Assembly: GCA_022360315.1 (NCBI GenBank)
Contig: JAKSDA010000087.1
Span: 1 to 48,345, forward strand
DNA: 48,345 bases
Origin: Pseudomonadota bacterium
GTDB lineage: Bacteria; Myxococcota_A; Polyangia; Haliangiales; Haliangiaceae
Direction: 5' to 3'
A model generated the notes under the pieces. That model was not told the origin of the DNA, made no database searches, and was given only the letters and a program-made list of their open reading frames with translations. The translations under genes and the position numbers were made by a program. Within the stretch, counting starts at the first letter, position 1; each line of letters opens with the position of its first letter. Shown piece after piece: positions 32,230-42,200 of this stretch.

Positions 32230-32430
32230 GAACTGAGCACTGCAGTGGTTCCGATCACTGCGAATTCGCCCAGGTGTGACCCTATATGTGACAGTTACGT
32301 GTAAGAAACTGACACAGATGTGGCAACTTCAACAGCGGTTGATCGATCTCGGCGCCGGGTATCCCACATTCCCAGGCAATTGTGGTTTTGTGAGGCATCG
32401 GCATGACCATTGCTGTAGGCTCAGGGCAGC

Positions 32431-33396
32431 ATGCAGAGTGTGAAGCGAATCCTGATCTACACCGCGTTGCTATCCTTGCTCACCCCCGCCCTGGCCCGGG
32501 CTCAAAAGCGAGATCGCATCGCGCTTTTGCCGGTGTCGGGCACCAATGTGCACGAGGGTTACCTACAGGCTACTCAGGACTTTTTGCGCGCTCACCTCGA
32601 ATCGACCGGCACATTCGAGGTCGCGCTGATCGCGGGTGCCAACTCGACGCGCGAGATCATGTCGTATGAAGCTGTGGGCCGGGCTCGTGAGATCGGTGCT
32701 ATCGTCGCAGTCGTGGTTCACGTATCGCGACTCGGCAGCACTGCGCGGGTCCGTCTGGCTGCCTACGACGTCAAGACCGCGTACATGGTACACGTTGACG
32801 AGATGGCCGCAGAATCGCCCGAGGACCTGGACAAAGTACTCAAGCGCCTGGCCATCGGCCTGGCCACGGGCAAAAAAGCCCACCAGGTGGCAGAGATCGA
32901 CACAGTGACGCAAAAAGAGGCCGACGCTCTACTCAAACAAAAAGCCACCAACGTGGTCGGCATGAAGATCGGCGCGGTCACCCCGGTATCGCGCGCCGGC
33001 GAGGGCGAGACCGCCCTGCCCGGTCTGGGCCTTTTCTGGCTCTACGATGCGCGCAGCTTCCTGGCCGACATCTCGGTAGACTTTCACTACAAGAGTGGAG
33101 ACGGCGACATTTCGATCGGACTGGGAGCCTATTACCCGTTCAACAAGAGCAACACTACACCGTATCTCGGCCTGGCCGTACGCTATGGCAGAGCGGGCTA
33201 CACTGCCGGCAGCGAAAGCCGCGGTGGGACAGGTGTATCGGTTCACGCGACGTTTGGAGTGCTGATCGGCCGGCTGTCCACGGTCCAGCTGCGCGGCGAG
33301 ACGTCGTTCTTTGTCAACACATTCGACGAAGAGGACAGTTTTGGCATGAAGAGCCGGGCCAATGGGGTCGTGGTCAGCGCGGGGATCGGATTCTGA
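32431..33396 (+). CDS. Secreted protein with a barrel-like C-terminal half
   Basis: A protein of 321 residues with a Sec signal peptide (VKRILIYTALLSLLTPALARAQ). The first ~150 mature residues look like an alpha/beta domain (RDRIALLPVSGTNVHEGYLQATQDFLRAHLESTGTFEVALI), as in periplasmic proteins of the TolB-N or CsgG type. The C-terminal ~150 residues alternate in the manner of outer-membrane strands (GIGLFWLYDAR-like, ISIGLGAYYPF, LGLAVRYGRAGYTAG) and the protein ends in GIGF, a Phe terminus. The family is not recognised. It overlaps the next gene by one base (TGATG), so the two form an operon. Confidence 0.78.
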   Translation: MQSVKRILIYTALLSLLTPALARAQKRDRIALLPVSGTNVHEGYLQATQDFLRAHLESTGTFEVALIAGANSTREIMSYEAVGRAREIGAIVAVVVHVSRLGSTARVRLAAYDVKTAYMVHVDEMAAESPEDLDKVLKRLAIGLATGKKAHQVAEIDTVTQKEADALLKQKATNVVGMKIGAVTPVSRAGEGETALPGLGLFWLYDARSFLADISVDFHYKSGDGDISIGLGAYYPFNKSNTTPYLGLAVRYGRAGYTAGSESRGGTGVSVHATFGVLIGRLSTVQLRGETSFFVNTFDEEDSFGMKSRANGVVVSAGIGF

Positions 33397-34034
33397 TGAG
33401 TGCCCTGCCCAGGTGGTGGTCGACTGCGCTTGCCGCCATCCTCGCCGCTGCGCTGGTCGGGTGCGGAACCACGACCATCATGACCAACGACAAGCATGCG
33501 CGAATCTATGTCAACGGACAGCTGATCGGCAAGGGCAAGGCCGAGATCACCCAGCGCGGTTTGCCCCGCAGCGTCGAGGTCCTGGTCAAGACGCGCGACG
33601 GGCGGCGAGAAACTGTGCGCATGAAGCGTCAGTTCACGGGTACGACCTTTCTCCTCGGTCTGGTCACTCTATCTATCGGATTCTTGACCGGCTGGGAGTA
33701 CCCGTACGCTGTGGTAGTCGACCTGCCGGACAAAAAACCGCCACAAAAAACCGGCTGGGACAAACCGGCCAGTTCGTGGTCCCGACCTCCCGACGGCTGG
33801 CAACCGAAGACAGATGCCGAAAAGCCCGTCCCGGCTCCGGCAAAGGCGCCGGCCAGTCGTCCCTCTGGCTCCGATGAATCCGCTGGGGCAGACTCGCCGT
33901 GGGATCGCCCTCCGCCCGAGAACACCCGCCGTCCGGCCGATAGGAGGCCGCAGCCGACCAGTACCCCTGGTTCCAGTCATTCTGATAGCTCGGGCGGGGC
34001 AGACTCAGCGTGGGACCGTCCGCCCAAGTTCTAG
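33396..34034 (+). CDS. PEGA-like lipoprotein with a Pro/Ser/Trp-rich tail
   Basis: A protein of 212 residues, coupled to the preceding gene by TGATG. The N-terminus ends LVGCG (lipobox). Residues 28-70 look PEGA-like (ARIYVNGQLIGKGKAEITQRGLPRSVEVLVKTRDG), a module that helps surface proteins attach. A hydrophobic segment near 84-102 follows, then a low-complexity tail with repeats of the type WDKPxSSW, SPWDRPP and SAWDRPP. Its TAG stop (34032-34034) lies within the left arm of a MITE-like element, so the original C-terminus may have been longer. Confidence 0.8.
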   Translation: MSALPRWWSTALAAILAAALVGCGTTTIMTNDKHARIYVNGQLIGKGKAEITQRGLPRSVEVLVKTRDGRRETVRMKRQFTGTTFLLGLVTLSIGFLTGWEYPYAVVVDLPDKKPPQKTGWDKPASSWSRPPDGWQPKTDAEKPVPAPAKAPASRPSGSDESAGADSPWDRPPPENTRRPADRRPQPTSTPGSSHSDSSGGADSAWDRPPKF

Positions 34035-34180
34035 CAGCATGCGGGAAAATCGTCTTTCCCGAATCTGCGTGCACCCCGGCCGAGAGCGGCGATCAGCCGG
34101 TTTCGGGCCCGGCGGGAATCCGCCGGAGGGCTTTGTCCAATAATGGTCGCGGCGTGCGGGATTTTCCCGAACGCTGCTAG
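34031..34180. mobile_element. ~150-bp MITE-like element with 21-bp terminal inverted repeats
   Basis: The left arm (34031-34051) starts CTAGCAGC and ends GGGAAAATC; the right arm (34160-34180) is its reverse complement at 19 of 21 positions. Both ends carry CTAG, which can be either part of the repeat or a palindromic target duplication as in some IS5-group insertions. The 108-bp interior has further GC-rich hairpins and no reading frame. It supplies the stop codon of the upstream lipoprotein gene. Confidence 0.65.
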
Positions 34181-34365
34181 TGGCATTTGCAGACAACGGC
34201 CGATGACGCCGCGTGGAACGCGTAAAAAAAGTGCTGTACTTTACAGTAACTCCGGAGTGTTGGGTTGAAACACCGCTGAGTCGCAAACATTGAGTTCGCG
34301 CAAATGCATCGCGATTCGCTACTATGAGGCACGAGTTTTCACTTCTACAGTGAAGGAGGGCCTAG
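34035..34365. other. Intergenic region before the thrombospondin type 3 gene
   Basis: About 330 bp. The left half is the MITE-like element; the right half is less GC-rich and contains the leader of the next gene with a strong GAAGGAGGG ribosome site. No other gene is seen. Confidence 0.55.
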
Positions 34366-35439
34366 TTGACGCGACTGATTGCGATACTCACAGTCGTAGC
34401 GGCTGCTGCGACATCGGTTCCCGGACTGGCCAGCGCTCACACAGTCAAGATCTGCTGGCGCAGTGAATCCAACGGAACCACCACGTTTTATGCTGCCACT
34501 TATCATGTGGGTACATCCATTCGCGGCGGCATGCTCATCGATGGAATGACGTACCTCTTCACCGCGCAGCAGGAGGCCGATCCCACCAATATCACGGCGT
34601 GCCAGCCACAGGCATGTGTCGGGGCTCCAGACCCTGCTCGCTGGCAGATCGTCAACGTCGGTGGGATTTCGCTAGGCGAGCACACGTTTACCACGACCAG
34701 CACCCACCACGTCGAGACCCCGATCGCTGGATGTTATCCGCAGACGGCTGTGTTTGGAGCGTGCGTCGATACAGATAACGACGGAATATGCGATCGGGAC
34801 GACAATTGCCCCGAGATAAGCAATCCAGACCAGGCCGACAGCGATGGCGATGGCATTGGCGATGTGTGCGACCCGTGTCCACCGGGTGACAGAGATGGCG
34901 ACGGTGTTTGCGATACCACAGACAACTGCCCAGACGACCCCAATCCCGACCAGGCCGATGGTGACAATGACGGGATTGGCGATGTCTGTGATGTCTGCCC
35001 GGCCCAGGATCCCGACAGCGACGGCGATGGCGTCTGTGATAGCGAGGACAACTGTCCCGATGATGCCAACGGCGACCAGGCAGATTACGACGGCGATGGC
35101 CTGGGCGATGTCTGCGATCCGTGCCCGTGGGGTGAAATTCCCGACGACGACGACAGCGACAGTGACAGCAGCAGTGACAGCGGCAGTGACAGCGATAGCG
35201 ATGGCGATAGTGACAGCAGCGATAGCGATAACCAGCACAGCTTTACCGACGGCGACAGTGATAGTGATGGCGATAGCGACAGTGATGGCGATAGCGACAG
35301 TGATGGCGACGGATCGACTGTTTGTGCCCCGGATCCCGGTATTATCAGCTGTGTGATCAGCGGCGGCGATTCGTTGTTCCCCTGGATGTTGTTCGCTGTG
35401 CTGTTGATTGGGTTACGCCGGCGTCGCCGCCGTTGCTGA
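34366..35439 (+). CDS. Thrombospondin type 3 repeat surface protein with C-terminal anchor
   Basis: A protein of 357 residues. It starts at TTG 34366, set by GAAGGAGGG five bases upstream, and opens with a signal peptide (LIAILTVVAAAATSVPGLASAH). Residues ~145-260 are thrombospondin type 3 repeats (DTDNDGICDRDDNCPEISNPDQADSDGDGIGDVCD and similar), which bind calcium. Then comes a Ser/Asp stretch of about 60 residues. The end (CVISGGDSLFPWMLFAVLLIGLRRRRRRC) has Cys, a hydrophobic helix and an Arg run, resembling MYXO-CTERM-type sorting signals, although the exact motif differs. Cell-surface display and calcium-dependent adhesion are inferred. Confidence 0.87.
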   Translation: MTRLIAILTVVAAAATSVPGLASAHTVKICWRSESNGTTTFYAATYHVGTSIRGGMLIDGMTYLFTAQQEADPTNITACQPQACVGAPDPARWQIVNVGGISLGEHTFTTTSTHHVETPIAGCYPQTAVFGACVDTDNDGICDRDDNCPEISNPDQADSDGDGIGDVCDPCPPGDRDGDGVCDTTDNCPDDPNPDQADGDNDGIGDVCDVCPAQDPDSDGDGVCDSEDNCPDDANGDQADYDGDGLGDVCDPCPWGEIPDDDDSDSDSSSDSGSDSDSDGDSDSSDSDNQHSFTDGDSDSDGDSDSDGDSDSDGDGSTVCAPDPGIISCVISGGDSLFPWMLFAVLLIGLRRRRRRC

Positions 35440-35475
35440 CCGATTGCCGCACCTCACGAGGGAGACCTGGTAACT

Positions 35476-36465
35476 GTGATTTCTGCTCGTGCAGTCGAGA
35501 TTCGCGGCGCAGGTGGCGTCGATGTATTGGCTTTGAGTGATATCGAGATCCGCGGACCCGGCCCGGGCGAAGTGCTGATTGCAATCGCTGCGTGCGGACT
35601 GAACCGGGCCGATGTGATTCAGCGTCGCGGCTTTTACCCGGCCCCGCCAGGTGCGCCGCAGAACATTGCTGGACTCGAATACGCGGGTACAGTCGAGGCG
35701 ATCGGCGAGGGCGTCACGTCGGTCGACAACGGCGACCGCGTCATGGGGATCGTGGGCGGCGGTGCCATGGCGACCCATGTGGTGGTACACGAACGCGAAC
35801 TCGTCCGCGTACCCGAAGGCATGAGTCTCGACCGTGCAGCCGCCATTCCCGAGGTATTTTTCACCGCCTACGATGCATTATTTGTCCAGGCTGAGCTGCA
35901 AGCTGGTCAATGTGTGCTCATTCATTCGGTCGGCAGTGGAGTCGGCACTGCTGCGCTCCAGCTGGTTGCGGTGGCTGGCGGACGGTCGGTCGGGACCACG
36001 CGCACTCCTGCCAAGCTCGATCGCTGCAGGGAGCTCGGCTTGCACCACGGGATTTTGGTCGACGACGGGGCGTTTTCAGAGCAATTAAAAAAGCTGACTC
36101 GAAATCGCGGTGCGGATATCATTATTGACACCATCGGCGCCGCGTATCTCGAAGAAAACCTCGCTGCGCTCGCCCTGCGCGGTGTTGTCATCATTGTCGG
36201 CCTGCTCGGTGGCGTCAAGGGCAGTATTTCGCTCGCGACGCTCATGCGCAAGCGAGCGCGCATTGCGGGAACCGTGCTGCGGGCCCGCCCGCTGGAAGAA
36301 AAAGCCGCTCTGGCCCAGCAGTTTGCCCGGCGGGTCGTACCGCTTTTCGAGTCGGGCGCGATCCGGCCAGTGGTCGGCGATGTCATGTCGATGGCCGAGA
36401 TCGCGAAAGCTCACCAGCGTATGGAGCGCGACGAGACGTTTGGCAAGATCGTGCTCGCCTGGTAG
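35476..36465 (+). CDS. NAD(P)H quinone oxidoreductase, zinc-free MDR family (PIG3-like)
   Basis: A protein of 329 residues from a GTG start; a GAGGGAG lies somewhat far upstream. It belongs to the medium-chain dehydrogenase/reductase superfamily. The segment CGLNRADVIQRRGFYPAPPGAPQNIAGLEYAGTVEAIGEGV is typical of the quinone oxidoreductase/PIG3 branch, and HSVGSGVGTAALQLVAVAGG is the NADPH-binding turn. No structural zinc cysteines are present. It would reduce quinones or other carbonyls with NADPH in the cytosol. The physiological substrate is unknown. Confidence 0.9.
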   Translation: MISARAVEIRGAGGVDVLALSDIEIRGPGPGEVLIAIAACGLNRADVIQRRGFYPAPPGAPQNIAGLEYAGTVEAIGEGVTSVDNGDRVMGIVGGGAMATHVVVHERELVRVPEGMSLDRAAAIPEVFFTAYDALFVQAELQAGQCVLIHSVGSGVGTAALQLVAVAGGRSVGTTRTPAKLDRCRELGLHHGILVDDGAFSEQLKKLTRNRGADIIIDTIGAAYLEENLAALALRGVVIIVGLLGGVKGSISLATLMRKRARIAGTVLRARPLEEKAALAQQFARRVVPLFESGAIRPVVGDVMSMAEIAKAHQRMERDETFGKIVLAW

Positions 36466-36537
36466 AGCCCAGCAGGGTTTCGCGGCCGGCGTCCGTTCGA
36501 TGACCGACCAGCGATGCAGTCATCGGCAGCGACCTCG

Positions 36538-36978
36538 CTACGAGACCAGGCGACGTTTCTTGTCCCGAGTGACTACACCGACGACTCCGAATCCGGCCTC
36601 TTCCAGCTGCCGGATACCTCGCTGCAACCGGACCGCGTGCAGTTCGTGGCGTGCGGCGAGAGCTTCGACTTTGGTGATCTCTCCGGCGTCGAGCCAGGCG
36701 CCGCGACACTGCGGGCACCAGTCGATCAGAACATCTTCTCCTGTCATATAGGGGACTTCAACCAATTGTGTTCGCTCGCAACGCGGACACAAATAGGGAG
36801 TGAGCCGGGCCTGATTCAACAACAGATCAAGATCGGGCAGATCGTGTTCTGTTTCGCAATACAGGGCCAGTTCTCCGCGATCAAACCAGATTCCATGGCA
36901 GACGCGACAGAAGTTTACGACCACGCCGTCCGATGTATTGAAATCTGCTGCCTCACCGGAGCATTTAGGACACTGCAT
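36538..36978 (-). CDS. TFIIB-type zinc-ribbon protein with two ribbons
   Basis: A protein of 146 residues. The start at 36978 is set by GAGGAG five bases upstream. Two similar zinc ribbons are visible: CPKC...CRVCHGIWFDRGEL near residues 3-35 and CPRC...CPQCRGAWLDAGEI near 62-95. This is the zf-TFIIB (PF13453) pattern, common in small bacterial proteins of unknown role. The C-terminus is helical, then basic (RDKKRRLVS). It is convergent with the quinone oxidoreductase gene. Confidence 0.88.
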   Translation of the reverse strand: MQCPKCSGEAADFNTSDGVVVNFCRVCHGIWFDRGELALYCETEHDLPDLDLLLNQARLTPYLCPRCERTQLVEVPYMTGEDVLIDWCPQCRGAWLDAGEITKVEALAARHELHAVRLQRGIRQLEEAGFGVVGVVTRDKKRRLVS

Positions 36979-37172
36979 CAAGACTCCTCGGAAAAATAAG
37001 CTCATGTTTTGATAGACGTCAGCGAATTACATCTCACTTTCTATAATTCGACCGGCCCACCGAGGACTTGAGGAAGCCGGATTCGGTATCGACCAGCGGC
37101 TTCGGCCGTGGCAAGCCCGCTGGCGGTGATGGATCGGCGCTCTGGCGACACTTAGAGTTTTTGGACCGGCTC

Positions 37173-39155
37173 TTAATCGCTCAGCGTGTCCGCCACGGCA
37201 CGCAGGAGCTCATCGGGCATGAAGGGTTTTTGTATAAAGCAGTCCACGGCAAGAACGCCGGAGCCGGTATCGATGTCGCCATATCCGCTCATGAGGATTA
37301 CTTTTATATCCGCTCGTTCGCGCCGGAGTTCGGCAAGTGTCTGCCGGCCGTCGAGATGCGGCATGGTGAGATCGAGCAATACGACATCGATACGCTGACT
37401 GTGCTGCCGAAATAGCTCGATTGCCTTGCGCCCGTCCGCTGCGGAAAGAACGCTGTATCCCTCCCGCGTTAATGTTCGCTCGGCAGCCCTGCGGACCAGA
37501 GCCTCGTCATCGACCAAGAGTACCGTCACCCCCGCGTCGGGTCGACGAAGCTCGGCCGAGCGGTAAGGCTCGGTGGGATTGGCGCGCGCCTGCGCAGCGG
37601 GCAAAAACACCTTGATCGTCGTGCCCGCACCCAGTTGACTAACGACGTCGATCGCTCCGCGATGGCCCCGGATAATTCCCAATACGGCAGCCAACCCCAG
37701 TCCCCGCCCGGCCCCCTTCGAAGTGAAAAACGGGTCGAATATCCGGCCCAGGGTCGCAGGATCGATGCCGCTGCCAGTGTCCGAAACCTCGAGAAAAACG
37801 TAGTCGCCAGCGGGCAGATCGTCGTTTAAGTAGGTCCGCGACAGGTCCTCTCGGCTGCACCGCTCGACCCCGGTCCGCATGGTGATCACCCCGTCTTTGT
37901 CGGCAAGGGCGTCAGATGCGTTGGTGAGCAGGTTCAAGATGATCTGCTGGATCTGCGCGGCGTCAGCTTCAATGACCGGCAGATCAGAGGCGAGCTCATG
38001 GCGCAGCTGAGCCCGCTTGGAAATCGATGCCTTGATCAAATGACCGAGTTCGCGGGCCACATCGGAAAGATCGAGGACCCCGACGGTGAATTTGCCCAGG
38101 CCCGAGTAGGACAGCATCTGCTGACAGAGATCCGCAGCACGGCGGGAAGCGATGAGAACATCCTCGATAGCCCGGTGCACCACATCGAGCTTTTCGGTCC
38201 TGGCCAGAGCAAATTCGGCGTTGCACATGATCCCGACCAGTATGTTGTTGAAGTCGTGAGCAATGCCACCGGCCAATACACCGAGACTGTCGAGCTTCTG
38301 AGCGTGGCGCAATTGCTCCTCGAGGCGCTTTTTTTCGTCGTCCGCACGGCGCATTGCCGTGACGTCCATGAGAGTTCCCTTGATCATCACCGACTCGCCC
38401 TCCTGGTCGGAAATGCCGAATGTGGTCTTGAGATGGCGCACCGGGCCTTTGGCCGGATTGGTACGAAACTCGACCACGCCGCCACTGCGCGATCGCAGGG
38501 CAAACTGTTGGCTGCGCAATACATGGTCTCGGTCGTCTGGGTGGACCAGGAGGGCAAACTCGTCGAGCGTGGGCGGGCCGAGCGAGGGATCGCGACCGTA
38601 GAGCCGGTACATTTCTTCCGACCACTGGTTTTTGCCCGCACTCAGGTCGAATTCCCAGGTCCCGATGGCGGCCTGGGCCTCGGCATTCTTGAGCTGGATC
38701 TGGCTTTTTTCCAGGGCACGCTCAGCGCGCACCTTGGCGGTGATTTCCTGCGAAAGGATCTGCACTGCGATGACCTGGCCGGATTCGTCCCGGATGGGCC
38801 GATAGGACGATTCAAACCACCGCGCGCCACCGGGCAGCTGGATCGACGTTTCATAACTGGCGATGTGACCGGCCAATGCGCGAGCGAGACGCGGCCGGGT
38901 CGTGGCCGCGATGTCGGGCAATACGTCGTAGACAGATCGGCCGACAAAATTCTCGGGATCGCCGCGGAGATGGTCCGCTCCGGCTCGATTGATGTGAAGG
39001 ATCGTCCCGTCCACATCCAGCGTGGTGACCGGGATCAAAACATGGTCGAGATACAATCGATACCGGAGAGCTCGAGCGAGCTCTCGTTCGAGCCCTCCCT
39101 CTCGCAATGGACGCCGCGCAAGGGCGCCCGGGCGTTTGCCGCTGTCCTCCGACAT
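37173..39155 (-). CDS. Hybrid sensor histidine kinase (PAS-PAS-HisKA-HATPase-REC)
   Basis: A protein of 660 residues with no transmembrane helix, so a cytosolic sensor. Two PAS domains occupy about residues 30-140 and 155-270. The phospho-acceptor is His300 in GGIAHDFNNIL. The ATPase domain has the N box (QQIILNLLTNASDAL), DTGSGID, and GRGLGLAAVLGIIRGHRG. The receiver at about 535-655 has VLLVDDEALVRR, the phospho-Asp in VVLLDLTMPHLDG, and KPFMPDELL. HDFNN kinases often work with a separate output regulator, none of which is adjacent. AGGA lies just before the ATG. The signal sensed by the PAS domains is unknown. Confidence 0.94.
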   Translation of the reverse strand: MSEDSGKRPGALARRPLREGGLERELARALRYRLYLDHVLIPVTTLDVDGTILHINRAGADHLRGDPENFVGRSVYDVLPDIAATTRPRLARALAGHIASYETSIQLPGGARWFESSYRPIRDESGQVIAVQILSQEITAKVRAERALEKSQIQLKNAEAQAAIGTWEFDLSAGKNQWSEEMYRLYGRDPSLGPPTLDEFALLVHPDDRDHVLRSQQFALRSRSGGVVEFRTNPAKGPVRHLKTTFGISDQEGESVMIKGTLMDVTAMRRADDEKKRLEEQLRHAQKLDSLGVLAGGIAHDFNNILVGIMCNAEFALARTEKLDVVHRAIEDVLIASRRAADLCQQMLSYSGLGKFTVGVLDLSDVARELGHLIKASISKRAQLRHELASDLPVIEADAAQIQQIILNLLTNASDALADKDGVITMRTGVERCSREDLSRTYLNDDLPAGDYVFLEVSDTGSGIDPATLGRIFDPFFTSKGAGRGLGLAAVLGIIRGHRGAIDVVSQLGAGTTIKVFLPAAQARANPTEPYRSAELRRPDAGVTVLLVDDEALVRRAAERTLTREGYSVLSAADGRKAIELFRQHSQRIDVVLLDLTMPHLDGRQTLAELRRERADIKVILMSGYGDIDTGSGVLAVDCFIQKPFMPDELLRAVADTLSD

Positions 39156-39225
39156 GATCCTATGTCACGGGTATTCTAAACCGCGAACAGGATGCCCGAA
39201 TATACCGATTGCGCGGTCGACTCGC

Positions 39226-42200
39226 TCATTGCGCCAACAGGTCTCGGGCCCGCTTCATATTGGGCAACTCGGCCCCCTCGTCGATCGATTGGCAGAGCTC
39301 AGCCAGACGGTCTAGTTGTTCCTGGTACGGCTTGTCCAGACATCGAGCCAGCTCGATCGCGTCCATAAGAGCGTCCAATTCGGCCATGCGTTCGCCGCGC
39401 TTTTTTGCCCCGGCAATGGTCTCGGCAAGCACTGTCTCGGCTTGCTCGAGGTCGCCCGGTTGGCCGCGCATGATGAGAAGCTGGGCGCGCACCCCCTGCC
39501 AGATCGCCTCGTAGTAATGGCCCTTGTGATCGGGACCGGCCGGCAAAGCTCGAGACTGCAGCTCGAGGGCGTCCTCGACCCGGCCGAGGCGGCCCAGCTG
39601 CTCGGCGAGCAGCGAGTGAAAGTAGGCCAGTGCAGTGCCAGCTCGGGCACTCCATTCGGCCAGTCCCTCCCTCATCTCGGCGATTCCCTCCTGGCGGCTC
39701 TTTTCGCTCTCGGCACGTTCGGCGAGGACCCAGCCGTGCAGGAATTCGGCAAACGGCAGCCAGTGCATGAGCCGATACTCGATGCCGAGCTCCATGCCCG
39801 CTTCGGCAAGCTCGATTACCCGCGCCAGGTCGCCGCGCGCTTGAAAGATCTTGAGCGACATGCACAGGGCAAAGCCCTGGCTGTTGGGATGGTCGAGCTG
39901 ACGGGCAATCTCGATGCCGCGTTCGGCACTTTGCGCGGCCCGATCGGGGTATCCCTGCGCATACAGCACCCAGCCCCGGAATACGTGGCAATACATGCCC
40001 GGATCCAGACTGTAGATATGTGCCAGATGGCGGTGCCGGTCGAGCTCGTAGATGTCGATGCCGCGCTCGAAATGATCGAGGGCTCGCCGGTACTCGCCGG
40101 TGATGGTCAAGCTCGCCCCCCAGGCGGCATGTGCGGCGAGATAGAGCTCCTCTTCGTCAAGCCGCTCGGCCAGGCCGAACAACCGCTCGGCAAATGCCAG
40201 AGCGTCGTCATAGCGGCCTTGGACCTGCGTGGATGCCCACATGCCCCACAGCGCCGAGAACATGTCGCGGTCGTATTTGAGCTCTCGGCACAGGTCGCGG
40301 GCACGCGAGTAATTCTCCTCGACCGCAAGAGTGCCATACCCGCTCGTCGCCATGAGCGGCGGGCCCAGAGCCATGAGCACGGTGAGCTCGAGCTTGTCGC
40401 GCTCCACTCCGTCGCCCTCTTGAGGCAGCCTTTCGATCAACTCGAGCGCCCGGCGCAACTGCTGGATACACTCGACATGGGCTGACCGCTCGCTGGCCCG
40501 CCGGCCGGCCCGCAGCCAGTAGTCGATGGCTTTTCGGTCGAGCCTGGCCTCGCTGTAGTGGTGGGCGAGAAGTTCGGGGTGTAACTGGGTGTAGTCTGGA
40601 AAATCGGTCTCCAGGGTATCGCCGATGCGGGCGTGATAGTGCCTCCGGGTCTTTTCCAGCAGCGACTCGTACGCGGTGTCCTGGACCAGGGCATGCTTGA
40701 AGATGTATCTGGACGAGGGCGGGCGCCCGCGCTGGATGACGAGCTCGGAGTTGACCAGCTGGCCAAGCGCCCGGCCGAGCTCGACAGTGGAGATGTCGCA
40801 GATCGAGTCGATGAGGCGAAAGGTGAACTGGCGTCCGGCGATCGCGGCGATCTGAGCGACCTCCTTGGCCGAGCCCAGGCGATCGAGCCGGGCCATCAAG
40901 GAACCGCGCAGCGTGGCCGGTATGGCCAGCGACGACAGATCGCCGTCGAGCTCGTAGCGGTCTTCGAGTTCGATGACCTGATTCGATTCCAGTACGGCCT
41001 TGGTCAGCTCCTCGACAAAAAGCGGCACGCCGTCGGTCTTGTCGGCCAGATGCGCAACCAGTTCCTCGGGCAACCGTTTGGACCCGGCCACGGCGCGCAC
41101 CATGGTCTCGACCCGCTTGCGCGACAGCCGCGACAGCGGCATGCGGATCACATGGGTCCGATCGCGCCAGTCGGGCAAGTACGATGGTCGGGTCGTGGTC
41201 AGGACCAGGATCGGTGCCAGCGGCACTTGATCGACCAGGTTGTGCGTGAACTCCTGGGTCGACGGATCGGCCCAGTGCAGGTCCTCGAGACACGCGACCA
41301 CGGGCCGGGATTCGGACAAGGCGAACAAGAAGTCGATGAGCTGTTCCTCGGCGGATTGACGAAACACGGCAGGGGCGGGATTTTCTCCATCCCCGCTCTC
41401 TTCGAGGTCGAGAAAGGCGACCATGAACGACTCGAAGCGCTCGCGGTCGATGCGGTGTTTGCGGAGGAAATCGCCGACCTTGCGGCGCCTCACCGCAGTG
41501 GAGTCGTTGCGGGCCAGACCGAAGAGGATGCGCAGCGCATGGGTGATCGGGTGCAGGGCACTGCCGACGAGATACGGCGAGCTCGGACAGTCGAGCCAGA
41601 AGTGGGTGCTATCGCGGATCATGCGCTGGAACACCCGGGCGATATGTGATTTGCCGATACCGGCCTCACCGGTCACCATGACGACCTGACCGCGACCGTC
41701 GTCCACTTCGTCCCAGCGATCGATGAGCGTCGAGAGCTCGCTGGAACGGCCGATAGAGGGCCGGTCCGGAGGGATCTCTGTCGGGGTTACCGCATCGGCC
41801 AGACCCAGTGCGCGGTACACGGCCAGAGCACCGTAGGTGCCGAACTCCCGCATTCCCTCGGCCACGCATTCGAAGCGATCGCGGACCAGCTTGTAAACAT
41901 CTTCTGTGATGAGAATGTTGCCGTAGCCAGCCGCTTCCTGCAGGCGCCCGGCCAGCCGGTCGACGTCGCTGACGATCGAGACCCCGCCGGTCGTGGCCAG
42001 ATGCACGCTGCTCGTGATCACCAGACCGGTGTGTACGCCGGCGTGCACGTTGAGGGCGAGCTCGGCGCCGTCATTGGCCCGGGCAAATTCGTCCATCCCA
42101 TGGAGCGGGATATCGATCTCGCCCTCGCACACTCGCTGGATGATCTCGACCGCGGCCTGGATGGCACGGCCGGCATCGTCCTCGTGTGCAATCGGAAAGC

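Noticed and set aside
35145..35310. Ser/Asp-coding repeats that could be taken for a CRISPR or satellite array
   Set aside because: They are short codon-level repeats in the thrombospondin type 3 protein, with no regular direct repeat and unique spacers.
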